Shown here: piece by piece, positions 1 to 7,490 of the stretch
Layout: each line of letters begins with the position of its first letter
How positions within the stretch are numbered: position 1 is the first letter of the stretch
Source of the DNA: Spirosoma luteum DSM 19990
GTDB taxonomy: Bacteria; Bacteroidota; Bacteroidia; Cytophagales; Spirosomataceae
Length of the DNA stretch: 64,000 nucleotides
Direction: 5' to 3'
Assembly: GCF_000374065.1 (NCBI RefSeq)
Contig: NZ_KB893252.1
Location: forward strand, 62,001 to 126,000
Notes under the pieces: model-generated
The model's database searches: none
What the model was told of the DNA's origin: nothing
Seen by the model: the letters and a program-made list of their open reading frames with translations, nothing else
Translations under genes and position numbers: made by a program

Positions 1-168
1 ACGGATCGTACTGGTCGAGTACCGGGCCGAAGACCCGAACGTACTCATCAAGGAACTGCATAAATTAGCGTAGCACAGGCAACTAAGAAAATGAAAGCAG
101 TGGGCCTGAAACTCCTGAAAAACGACGACCGGCTACCGCAGCAGCACATCATGTTTTTCGGAAGGTAA
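1..168 (+). pseudogene. 3' end of SAM-dependent methyltransferase gene, frameshifted
   Basis: Two short reading frames meet here. The first, entering from the left edge, encodes a tail with RIVLVEYRAEDP and LHKLA and stops at 71-73. The second, one base out of register, continues the expected sequence as SVAQATKKMKAVG and ends DRLPQQHIMFFGR at 166-168. Joined, they match what I recall of the C-terminus of class I SAM-dependent methyltransferases of Bacteroidota and Planctomycetes (VEYR-EDP-v-IK-LHKMs-aQ ... LP-QHI--F). One base appears to be missing near position 66. The gene is therefore either a recent pseudogene or carries a sequencing or assembly indel. The N-terminal SAM-binding part lies outside the window. 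Family assignment is from remembered motif order and is moderately sure. Confidence 0.6.
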
Positions 169-212
169 GGCAAAACAAAAACACTACCTACTTCGATTGA
201 CACCTGCTATTG

Positions 213-581
213 TTAACTCACAACCTTAACAGCCTCATTCATGAGTTGAACCGCCTGCTCAAGCTGATTTTGGTCTAATAAACCTATAATTTCTATAATC
301 AGACTGCTTCGTAAAGTAAATGGTTTATTACATCGAAGTTCGCTTCTAACTGGCAAGTCTCCTTCCACTTCGTGGGGTTCAATAATAATCGAAAATGATT
401 CTGAGCGAACCGCTTTGGTTATGGGCAGAACAATGTAGTCGTTATCCAGATCATTAGAATACCTGTTGCTTATAATCAATACAGGTCTTCGTTTAGCTTT
501 GTCAATTTTATCTGTAAGCGGATAAAGCGCCCAGACAATGCTTCCCTGAATAAAATCAGTCCCTAGGATGTTGCTTGGCAT
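213..581 (-). CDS. PemK/MazF-family toxin (endoribonuclease-like)
   Basis: 122-residue protein with the PemK/MazF layout: an N-terminal GSIVWALYPLTD strand followed by KRRPVLIISN, where the family usually has K-RP-LVLS, then a central IVLPITKA strand and a helix near the C-terminus. Members of this family are usually mRNA-cleaving toxins of type II toxin-antitoxin modules. The ATG lies inside the last codons of the upstream small gene (26-nt overlap), the usual antitoxin-then-toxin arrangement with coupled translation. Family is well supported; toxicity and cleavage site are inferred. Confidence 0.8.
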   Translation of the reverse strand: MPSNILGTDFIQGSIVWALYPLTDKIDKAKRRPVLIISNRYSNDLDNDYIVLPITKAVRSESFSIIIEPHEVEGDLPVRSELRCNKPFTLRSSLIIEIIGLLDQNQLEQAVQLMNEAVKVVS

Positions 582-783
582 ATAATTCGTCCCAATAGTC
601 CTCTTCAGGAGCTTCCCAAAGGTTACGCAAGACAGGATCAGTTAAAGATAACCATTCGGCATTTGTGTACCCTTCTATCTCTGACTCTTTGTCTAGTAGA
701 TTTCGAAATGCAAGCTGGGCATCTACTGGTAATTGGCGATAAGCCGCATAAAATGATTGAGCCGTGTATTGTGCTGCTTCCAT
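556..783 (-). CDS. Putative antitoxin partner of the PemK-like toxin
   Basis: 75-residue acidic protein, first gene of a two-gene unit with the PemK-like toxin and overlapping it by 26 nt. The N-terminal half is helical (TAQSFYAAYRQLPVDAQ). The C-terminal end is rich in Trp and acid (WEAPEEDYWDELY), the kind of segment that occupies the RNA-binding groove of MazF-type toxins. I do not recognise a named antitoxin family, so the assignment rests on position, size and charge. No DNA-binding domain of the AbrB or RHH type is evident. Confidence 0.6.
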   Translation of the reverse strand: MEAAQYTAQSFYAAYRQLPVDAQLAFRNLLDKESEIEGYTNAEWLSLTDPVLRNLWEAPEEDYWDELYAKQHPRD

Positions 784-822
784 AGCATCAGAATTAATAG
801 TCTATCAAATTTACATAAAAAC

Positions 823-870
823 TTACTGCCCGGCCAGCTTATTCTTTCGGAAAACTGAAGAAGAAGCAGG
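823..870 (-). repeat. Stray copy of the amino-acid permease 3' end
   Basis: On the minus strand this segment encodes FRKNKLAGQ followed by a stop. The intact permease gene that ends at 1303 finishes with FRKSKLAGQ and a stop, and the DNA is also alike (TTCCGAAA, AAGCTGGCCGGGCAG against AAACTGGCCGGCCAG). The likeness fades upstream of the Phe codon. The simplest reading is the leftover end of a second, tandem permease copy whose body was lost or replaced when the toxin-antitoxin DNA between 870 and 1300 arrived. Confidence 0.55.
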
Positions 871-898
871 TGACTAACCACCTATTTCATTACCAGAA

Positions 899-1039
899 TT
901 ATATAGAACAGTTATACAATTCCATAACAGAAATTAACGAAAGGGCTATATCGGCAAAGCCTATAACTTCCAATGCGTCAATTGTTGGCTGATGCTGGTT
1001 GAAAGCATGGATGAATATATTAGTATCGCAAAGAATCAT
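899..1039 (-). pseudogene. Truncated PIN-domain (VapC-like) toxin
   Basis: An ATG overlapping the stop of the antitoxin gene (ATGA) opens a 46-codon frame that begins MILCDTNIFIHAF. This is the classic first strand of a PIN ribonuclease with its catalytic Asp at residue 5, and it continues to ISVMELYNCSI before a TAA. VapC proteins are about 125-140 residues with further acidic residues in the second half. Those are missing here, so the product should lack nuclease activity. Beyond the stop the sequence runs into the permease-tail remnant, so the 3' two thirds were deleted rather than merely frameshifted. Confidence 0.7.
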
Positions 1040-1257
1040 AGTCCGTCACGCCAGGCATCTTTACGGATTTCTTCCAGAGTTCTTGGATTGTCCTTCCATA
1101 TTCCGAACAGTGCTGTTGGGTCAATGCTTTTGTCCCCTTTTGTAATAGCTGACTTCGTTGGATTCACCGTAATTTCGTCCAGAAACTTGTTCTCCCGAAG
1201 CCATTCTATAAGCGTTTCCAATTTGCGTTGATCCTCAACTTCAATGGTAACTTTCAT
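1036..1257 (-). CDS. Antitoxin of a VapBC-type pair (toxin truncated)
   Basis: 73-residue protein. The N-terminal strand MKVTIEVED with a following helix suits a small DNA-binding or dimerisation fold. The C-terminal segment DPTALFGIWKDNPRTLEEIRKDAW resembles toxin-wrapping peptides of PIN-associated antitoxins, which often carry a LFG-W motif. It overlaps the start of the PIN fragment by 4 nt (ATGA), the normal antitoxin-toxin coupling. An open frame on the opposite strand (992-1231) covers most of it but has no recognisable content. With its toxin broken, this gene may be an orphan antitoxin or may cross-neutralise a related toxin elsewhere. Confidence 0.65.
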   Translation of the reverse strand: MKVTIEVEDQRKLETLIEWLRENKFLDEITVNPTKSAITKGDKSIDPTALFGIWKDNPRTLEEIRKDAWRDGL

Positions 1258-1302
1258 TGGTTTGTCGTTTTTACTGTAACATGCGTACCCCTCAGCAACG
1301 TT

Positions 1303-2967
1303 CTACTGGCCGGCCAGTTTACTTTTTCGGAAACCGTACGAGAAGTAGATAGCCAGTCCAATGACCAGCCAGGCAACGAAAATAAGCCAGTTGCTGGCGC
1401 CCAGCTCCGTCATCAGGTACAGATTGGTCAGGACACCAATGACCGGCAACAGCGAGAAATTGTACCGGAAACCCTGCACGGCCAGTATTAGCCACACGCC
1501 CCAGAATACAAACAGAAGGGGCTTACTTTCCAATGTTTGCAATAGGTCCCCCGTCGTCAGGGCGTAGGCTGATACCGCCAGCAACACCACCCCAATGATG
1601 TACTTGCCGTTGATATAGGGCACTTTAAACTTCGACTGCGCCGTCAATCCTTTGGCATCCAGGAACAGAATGCCCCCGCAAACGAGGATAAACGCAAAAA
1701 ATGTCCCGACGCTGGTCAGGTCCACGAAGAAATTCAAATCCATAAACAGGGAGGGAATAGCCACCAGAAAACCCGTTACAATCGTCGCGAAGGAAGGCGT
1801 CTTGTAGGTGGGGTGAATCCGGGAAAACCGTTTCCATAACAGCCCGTCGCGGCTCATGGTCATCCAGATACGCGGTTGCCCCAGCTGGTACACCAGCAAC
1901 GCACTCGTTATCGCCACGACGGCGCTGACCGAAATGACGCCCGCCACAAAGTCGAGGTTTACTTTCGTAAACACATAGGCAAGGGGGTCACTCACATTCA
2001 ATTCGCTGTAGTTGACCATACCGGTCAGCACCAGCGTAATCAGCACATACAGCACGGTGCAAATGGCCAGGCAGTACAACATGGCACGGGGCAAATCGCG
2101 CTGGGGATTTTTGCATTCTTCGGCAGTGGTGGAGATCGAGTCGAACCCAATGAAGGCGAAAAAGACCGAAGCAACCCCACTCAATACGCCGGATACCCCG
2201 TTCGGTGCAAACGGCGACCAGTTGGCCGGTTTCACATAAAAGGCCCCTACCCCGATGACCAGCCCGATAACGGCCAGTTTAAGCACCACCAGAATGTTAC
2301 TCGCCGTGCGCGATTCCTTGATACCGATATACACCAGCGCTGTAATTAGTACGGTTATGGCACCGGCGGGTAGGTTGGCAATCAGTTTAAGGTCGCCCAA
2401 CATCGGGGCATTGGCGTAAGCGTCGGCCAGAACCCGGGTACTTTCGGGCAGCGTGCTCAGGGCCGTACCCGCCTGTGTAGTTTGCTGGACCAGGTCGAAG
2501 GCGCGGGAGGCCGACCCGTAATCAGTGGCAAAGTATTTGGGAAAGGTAATCCCGAATCCGCTCAGCATGGACGTGAAATACTCCGACCACGAGATGGCGA
2601 CCACCATGTTGCTAACGGCATACTCCAGGATGAGTGCCCAGCCGATGACCCAGGCAAAAATTTCGCCGAACGCCACGTACGCGTAGGTATAAGCACTGCC
2701 ACTTACGGGAACCGTACTGGCAAACTGCGCGTAACTCAGGGCCGTAAACACGCAGGCAATCGCCGTAAACACGAACAGCAGCGATACCGCCGGACCACCG
2801 TTATAACTGGCAATACCGATGGTACTGAAGATACCGGCACCAATAATAGCTGCAATACCGAACGACGTTAAATCGCGGACACCCAGTGTTTTGACTAGCT
2901 TACCCGATTCACCGGCTTCAGCATCTCTCAGGATTTGAGTTACGGTCTTTTTACGAAATAGAGACAT
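1303..2967 (-). CDS. APC-family amino-acid permease
   Basis: About 554 residues with 12 or more hydrophobic segments. The N-terminus LGVRDLTSFGIAAIIGAGIF is the conserved first helix of the APC superfamily (GIGAIIGAGIF type), closest to cationic amino-acid transporters of the YhdG/CAT group. FFAFIGFDSISTTAEE and NPQRDLP are further family marks of the sixth helix and following loop. A loop near residues 160-210 is longer than usual. I chose the second Met (MSLFRKKTV) over one seven codons upstream because homologues begin near such a Lys/Arg stretch. Substrate is not readable from sequence. The gene is transcribed away from gldA. Confidence 0.88.
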   Translation of the reverse strand: MSLFRKKTVTQILRDAEAGESGKLVKTLGVRDLTSFGIAAIIGAGIFSTIGIASYNGGPAVSLLFVFTAIACVFTALSYAQFASTVPVSGSAYTYAYVAFGEIFAWVIGWALILEYAVSNMVVAISWSEYFTSMLSGFGITFPKYFATDYGSASRAFDLVQQTTQAGTALSTLPESTRVLADAYANAPMLGDLKLIANLPAGAITVLITALVYIGIKESRTASNILVVLKLAVIGLVIGVGAFYVKPANWSPFAPNGVSGVLSGVASVFFAFIGFDSISTTAEECKNPQRDLPRAMLYCLAICTVLYVLITLVLTGMVNYSELNVSDPLAYVFTKVNLDFVAGVISVSAVVAITSALLVYQLGQPRIWMTMSRDGLLWKRFSRIHPTYKTPSFATIVTGFLVAIPSLFMDLNFFVDLTSVGTFFAFILVCGGILFLDAKGLTAQSKFKVPYINGKYIIGVVLLAVSAYALTTGDLLQTLESKPLLFVFWGVWLILAVQGFRYNFSLLPVIGVLTNLYLMTELGASNWLIFVAWLVIGLAIYFSYGFRKSKLAGQ

Positions 2968-3021
2968 AGGGAAATGGCGAAAAACCAACGTTTACTGGGG
3001 TTAAACGGCTAAAAATAGCAA

Positions 3022-3051
3022 TTCTTTCCGGCTTTTTGTCTGTTAGTTTTG
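3022..3051 (+). promoter_or_regulatory. Candidate promoter of gldA
   Basis: TAGTTTTG at 3044-3051 fits the Bacteroidota -7 element TAnnTTTG exactly, and TTC at 3022-3024 lies 19 bases upstream where the -33 TTG is expected (one mismatch). Transcription would start near 3056, about 55 nt before the chosen gldA ATG. Confidence 0.5.
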
Positions 3052-3110
3052 TGGCCGAACTGTGCAAAAGGGCCAGATTTTACGTTATCGGTCAATACAT
3101 ACTTCCCAAC

Positions 3111-4028
3111 ATGTCGATCCGGGTTCAGAATCTTACGAAAGAATACAAACAGCAACGGGCTGTCGATCAGATATCCTTAACGGTACAGCCGGGTGAAATT
3201 GTGGGGTTCCTCGGACCCAACGGAGCGGGCAAATCCACGACGATGAAAATTGCGACGGGTTACCTGCAACCGACCGACGGCACCGTGGAAGTAAACGGAT
3301 TCGATGTGCGTACGCATTCCATGGACGTACGCCGGAGTGTGGGTTATCTGCCGGAGCATAATCCGCTGTACCTGGATTTATACGTAAGGGAATACCTCCG
3401 GTTTGCGGGAGCCCTGCACGGGTTGGGCGGGGCGGAACTGAGTCGGCGGGTAGCGGATATGATTGAGCGGGTTGGGCTGGGACTGGAGCAGCACAAGCGC
3501 ATCGGGCAACTGTCCAAAGGTTACCGGCAGCGGGTAGGGCTGGCACAGGCCCTTTTGCATAACCCGCCCGTACTAATTCTGGATGAACCAACCACGGGTC
3601 TCGACCCAAATCAACTGGCCGAAATCAGGCAGGTAATCCGGGAGGCCGGTCGCGACAAAACGGTGCTTTTCTCCACCCACATCATGCAGGAGGTGGAAGC
3701 CATCTGCGACCGGGTAGTCATTATTAACCGGGGGCACATTGTGGCGGATGGTCCGCTGAGTCAACTCCGCAGTGCCTCCACGGGTGCGGGCGTAATCGTG
3801 GTGGCCGAATTTGAAGGAGACCTGGCAAACCCGGCTGTGTTATCGTCCGTATCGGGTGTAGAACAGGTAGACCGGATAAGTACCGGACAGTACCGGATTA
3901 CAGCTACCCCTAATACAGATTTGCGGGCCGCCATCTTCCGCCTTGCCGCCGACCAGAATCTAACACTCGTCGGGCTTCGGCAACAGGAAAATTCGCTGGA
4001 AACCATCTTCAAGGAACTGACTCAGTAA
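3111..4028 (+). CDS. gldA: GldA-type gliding-motility ABC transporter ATPase
   Basis: 305-residue ATP-binding subunit. Walker A is GPNGAGKST, the signature is LSKGYRQRVG, and Walker B is VLILDEPTTGLDPNQ with the switch His in STHIMQEVE. The LSKGYRQRVGLAQ signature and the DPNQ after Walker B are typical of GldA, which with GldF and GldG forms an ABC transporter linked to gliding in Flavobacterium. The C-terminal 80 residues are the ACT-like extension of this subfamily. I start at MSIRVQNLTKEY rather than 25 codons upstream because homologues begin there. The permease subunits are not adjacent, so the partner genes must lie elsewhere or the protein serves another exporter. Confidence 0.8.
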   Translation: MSIRVQNLTKEYKQQRAVDQISLTVQPGEIVGFLGPNGAGKSTTMKIATGYLQPTDGTVEVNGFDVRTHSMDVRRSVGYLPEHNPLYLDLYVREYLRFAGALHGLGGAELSRRVADMIERVGLGLEQHKRIGQLSKGYRQRVGLAQALLHNPPVLILDEPTTGLDPNQLAEIRQVIREAGRDKTVLFSTHIMQEVEAICDRVVIINRGHIVADGPLSQLRSASTGAGVIVVAEFEGDLANPAVLSSVSGVEQVDRISTGQYRITATPNTDLRAAIFRLAADQNLTLVGLRQQENSLETIFKELTQ

Positions 4029-4114
4029 GAAGTTACCCGGTAAGGATTATCGGATGGTTGGTTACCCGGTGAGAAGTCACCTACTATTAACCAATCAACT
4101 AATCAACCAGCCCC

Positions 4115-5623
4115 CTACCCCGTCATCTGAATCGAATACGGGCCGGTGTACATTAACTTGCCTTCCAGCCGGATATTTTTGACCGAAACAGACCGGTCTA
4201 TCGTGAGGGTATGCCCCGCGTTGACTTTGACGTATTCATTGGCAAAGGGCACCCGCCCCACGGTCCACACGTTACGGTCCTGCCAGTTGCCGGACGCTAC
4301 GGTTTCTACCGTATCCGAAAACAGGGAGACCGTGGGAAATTCACGAAAGAGCAGGGCGTTGGTAGTAGTGTGCTGGGCACCAAACCAGTCATTCAAAATA
4401 TCGGTATACACCCGCCGAAAATCAATCTGCATGGTAATTTCTTTGCTACCCGCCTGCCCCGTCAGGTTGGCCAAATCAGGATTCTGGCCGATTGTCCGGT
4501 GTTTTACATTACTGCCAAACACAAACATGGGAGCTGCCACCCCATGATCGGTCCCCTTCGAATTGTTGGAATTAGCCCGTCGGCCAAACTCCGAGAAGGT
4601 CATCCCTACCACTTTGTCTTCTATTCCCTGTAGGGTCAAATCCTGCTGGAAGGTTTCGATAGCCGTCGATAATTTACCCAGCAAATCGGCATGGCTACCC
4701 AGCCGCACATCGGTCTGGTCTACCTGGCCGGAGTGCGTATCGAAGCCATTGAGAGATACGAAATAAATTTTTGTTTTTAAGCCCCCATGAATGAGCCGGG
4801 CCACAATTTTCAACTGATCGGCCAGGTAGTTTTTTGCCGTTACCGCCGGGTAGGTAGCCATGTTCCGCCCCGCATCGGCGGCCCGCTTTATCTCCCCCGC
4901 ATACCCCACTGACAATGCCTGCTGCTTGCGGATATAAGCAATCAGGTCACCCGCATCGCAGCAGGGCAGGTCGCCGGGCGGGGTAGTACCACCCGAACCA
5001 ACCAGCTGGTAAAAACTATCGGGATCATTCAGGGCAATACCCATTGATTGCTGACCGCCCAACAGGGCCGTTGAGGTCAGGTAACCAATCTGAATGGCCA
5101 GCGGGTCTTCCATCTGGACGTTGGGGTAACCTGCAGGATAACCCGGAAACTGGTTTTCGAGGTAACGCCCGGCCCAACCCGAAACGGATGTCTGACTGGA
5201 ATCGACAGCCGTCATCCAGATATCAGTAGCCCGGTAGTGCGACTGGTCGGGGTTGGGGTACGATACGGAATGGACAATGGAAAGTTTACCGTTATTATAC
5301 AGGTTCCTCATCCCCGTCATGGCAGGGTGCAGGCCCGTGGCGGGATTACCATCCAGCCCCAGCACGGAACTTTGCGGAATGGCAATATTACTGCGGAGAC
5401 CTGTATACAGGGAATACTGGTCAAGCGGAATGACGGTATTCAGCCCATCATTGCCCCCGTTGAGGTAAACGATGACCAGCACCCGGTCACTGGCCAGGGC
5501 CGTTGTGTTCAGCAGCGACTGTACCAGAACTGACTGGCGGGACATCGCTTTCAGCCCGAAGCCATCCAGCATGACAGGCAGCAAACTCGCCGAAGCCGCC
5601 GTTAAAAAGTCTCTCCGTTTCAT
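4115..5623 (-). CDS. DUF1501 family exported protein
   Basis: 502 residues. It begins with a twin-arginine leader (MKRRDFLTAASASLLPVML), so export by Tat is expected. VIVYLNGGNDGLNT and the later TFSEFGRR and DHG motifs mark DUF1501, a family distantly related to the alkaline phosphatase/sulfatase fold whose biochemical role is unknown. After the DUF1501 core, the last 60 or so residues (ASGNWQDRNVWTVGRVP, then VNAGHTLTID) form an extra beta-rich module like those appended to Bacteroidota surface proteins. It follows the DUF1800 gene on the same strand with a 97-bp gap holding a long inverted repeat. The start was chosen at the Tat leader, 14 codons inside the longest frame. Confidence 0.85.
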   Translation of the reverse strand: MKRRDFLTAASASLLPVMLDGFGLKAMSRQSVLVQSLLNTTALASDRVLVIVYLNGGNDGLNTVIPLDQYSLYTGLRSNIAIPQSSVLGLDGNPATGLHPAMTGMRNLYNNGKLSIVHSVSYPNPDQSHYRATDIWMTAVDSSQTSVSGWAGRYLENQFPGYPAGYPNVQMEDPLAIQIGYLTSTALLGGQQSMGIALNDPDSFYQLVGSGGTTPPGDLPCCDAGDLIAYIRKQQALSVGYAGEIKRAADAGRNMATYPAVTAKNYLADQLKIVARLIHGGLKTKIYFVSLNGFDTHSGQVDQTDVRLGSHADLLGKLSTAIETFQQDLTLQGIEDKVVGMTFSEFGRRANSNNSKGTDHGVAAPMFVFGSNVKHRTIGQNPDLANLTGQAGSKEITMQIDFRRVYTDILNDWFGAQHTTTNALLFREFPTVSLFSDTVETVASGNWQDRNVWTVGRVPFANEYVKVNAGHTLTIDRSVSVKNIRLEGKLMYTGPYSIQMTG

Positions 5624-5637
5624 AATTATTGACTTGT

Positions 5638-5716
5638 TGAGTGATAGGATGACTGAATGATTCAATAGAAAAAGTGCGTGCCAGCCTATTCAATCACTCA
5701 GTCATTCTATCACTCA
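5638..5716. repeat. Long inverted repeat between DUF1800 and DUF1501 genes
   Basis: Left arm 5638-5668 and right arm 5686-5716 pair over 31 bp with three mismatches; the spacer is 17 nt. It lies between two co-directional genes, so a strong hairpin would form in the joint transcript. It may act as a partial terminator or an mRNA-stabilising element that sets the ratio of the two products. Confidence 0.8.
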
Positions 5717-5720
5717 ATCA

Positions 5721-7364
5721 TTAACATAGGTGGTACTCAGCCATCCGCAGCAGAAATTTCATGAGGTTCTGCAACCGGTACAACACCTCGTATCGGCTAC
5801 CGGGATCGGTTGGGTTTCGGCGGTAGGCATTCCACTGAAATGTCCAGGACGTACGCGGAAGCCCTTCCATCATAATGGTGTCAATCAGAAAATCCCGCTG
5901 GGCCGGAAACAGGTCGTACACAAACAGATTTTTGGTAAATCCATCGAGCAGTTCCACGCAGGATATGGCCAGCGTACCCGACACGTCCGAAAAGTTAGCC
6001 TGTAATGAGGTAGCCCAGGCCAGCACGTCGATACCCATCAGGTAATTGGGCCGCACCTGAAGAAAGCGATACACGTACGCATCGGTATAGTCGTACCGAA
6101 AACCGATAGTGGTGGTATTAATCCAGGTTTTGGAATAGCCCGTCTGGTAGTATGCTTCGTACCCCTGCACCGACGATTGGTCCAGAATGGGCATCTGCAT
6201 ATCCTGCATCCGGTAAAACACGAAGTCGAAGTAGGTTTTGAAGGCTGCGTAGTCGGTGGGTAGCACGGGTACAGCCTGATTGAAGAACCGCATTGACCCC
6301 ACGGCCAGTTCGACGGGCGATTTGACGATGGCCCCAATATTGGTCACATCGAAAAAGACCTGGCTGGTCAGGAGCTTGACGATAACCGGCTGAATGGCCC
6401 AGTTATTGGCCGGACTTGTCAGAAACTGGGCCAGCGGGATGATGACGTTATCTTCGATGGCCTGCGTCACGTTCGGATTCACGTACCAGCGGTATAGTTT
6501 CCGGCAAATGAACCGGGGCGAATGGGGGTGAGCCAGCAACATCGTAATCAGGTCGGCCAGCTCCAGTTCCCCCGCCGATGGGGTGCCGGACGGGGACGGT
6601 GCCCGCCCGGTAATGACTGTGTTAGTATAGTGTGCCGAGAAAACCTTATTGGTCGTGTCGTGTTTGGCATCAACAAAAAGGGTGGTAAAGCTGGTTGAGC
6701 CGTCCACCTCGTAGTTGGTATACTGCCAGCCCGTTAAGGCCCGGGCGGCCGCTTTTACGTCATCTTCGGTGTAGTTTTTATTCCCGGCGAAGTCGATAGT
6801 ACCCACAATAAACAACTCCTGCAACTCACGAGCGTAGTTTTCGTTGGGTTTACCCACCTCGTTTTCATTCCCGTTCAGGTACCGCAGCATGGCCGGGTCT
6901 TTGGTCATCTGCGTCACCAGCGTTCGGAAATTACCCAGCGCATTATTCCGCAACAAGAGCAGATACTGATGCATAAACCGATAATCGCCCACGCCTTCGC
7001 GAGTCGCTACGAAGTGGTTCTGCCAGAACAGGGTCAGCTTGTCGAGCAGGCTGGGCGGAGCCGCTTGCGAGGTCATCAGCCCCAGCCACCAGCAGCGCAT
7101 GTAGTGGCCCAGATCAAAATTGCGGGCGTGGTTGAACGGTTTATCCAGAAAAGTTTGTCCGGCGGTGGAGCTGTATTGATCCAGATCAATCGGGGGCGGG
7201 GGCGAATAATCAGCGTTACTGATGAGTTGCTGCACCGCCTGAGCCGCCGTCAGCCCCGTAAACCCGGTTATTTCAGCCTGCGTAGGGCCAAACGTAGCCC
7301 GGCGCAGCAAATGCGCGGCTGTTTTAGCAGTCAATATAGTTGTGTACGGGTCCAGGTTAGCCAT
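5721..7364 (-). CDS. DUF1800 family protein
   Basis: 547 residues. AAHLLRRATFGPTQAEI at the N-terminus, FWQNHFVATR, NYARELQELF and LTGWQYTN are hallmark segments of DUF1800, a family nearly always encoded next to DUF1501 in Bacteroidota and Planctomycetes. No clear signal peptide is visible at this start, although many homologues are exported; the only upstream Met candidates are absent, so the N-terminus is taken as is. It is the first gene of the pair. Function of the pair is unknown; a surface role with polysaccharide or sulfated substrates has been proposed on the basis of context only. Confidence 0.85.
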   Translation of the reverse strand: MANLDPYTTILTAKTAAHLLRRATFGPTQAEITGFTGLTAAQAVQQLISNADYSPPPPIDLDQYSSTAGQTFLDKPFNHARNFDLGHYMRCWWLGLMTSQAAPPSLLDKLTLFWQNHFVATREGVGDYRFMHQYLLLLRNNALGNFRTLVTQMTKDPAMLRYLNGNENEVGKPNENYARELQELFIVGTIDFAGNKNYTEDDVKAAARALTGWQYTNYEVDGSTSFTTLFVDAKHDTTNKVFSAHYTNTVITGRAPSPSGTPSAGELELADLITMLLAHPHSPRFICRKLYRWYVNPNVTQAIEDNVIIPLAQFLTSPANNWAIQPVIVKLLTSQVFFDVTNIGAIVKSPVELAVGSMRFFNQAVPVLPTDYAAFKTYFDFVFYRMQDMQMPILDQSSVQGYEAYYQTGYSKTWINTTTIGFRYDYTDAYVYRFLQVRPNYLMGIDVLAWATSLQANFSDVSGTLAISCVELLDGFTKNLFVYDLFPAQRDFLIDTIMMEGLPRTSWTFQWNAYRRNPTDPGSRYEVLYRLQNLMKFLLRMAEYHLC

Positions 7365-7490
7365 TGTCTTGCTTCAAACGCGTGAAAAATGAACGTGTGA
7401 CCAACTTTTTGCCAACCATTTCCGTATTACCAGTAGAAACCATGAATTTGGAATTACAAAAAACGAGCCACTGCACGCTTCCCGACTGTT

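Noticed and set aside
992..1231. 79-codon plus-strand frame
   Set aside because: It lies opposite the antitoxin gene, is rich in Ser/Leu without family content, and the opposite frame has the antitoxin-like features and ATGA coupling.
1876..2349. 157-codon plus-strand frame
   Set aside because: Antisense to the APC permease; His/Gln-rich shadow translation.
4040..4105. Possible inverted repeat after gldA (GGTTGGTTA / TAACCAATC)
   Set aside because: Pairing is short and interrupted; may be a worn example of the intergenic hairpins but is not convincing.
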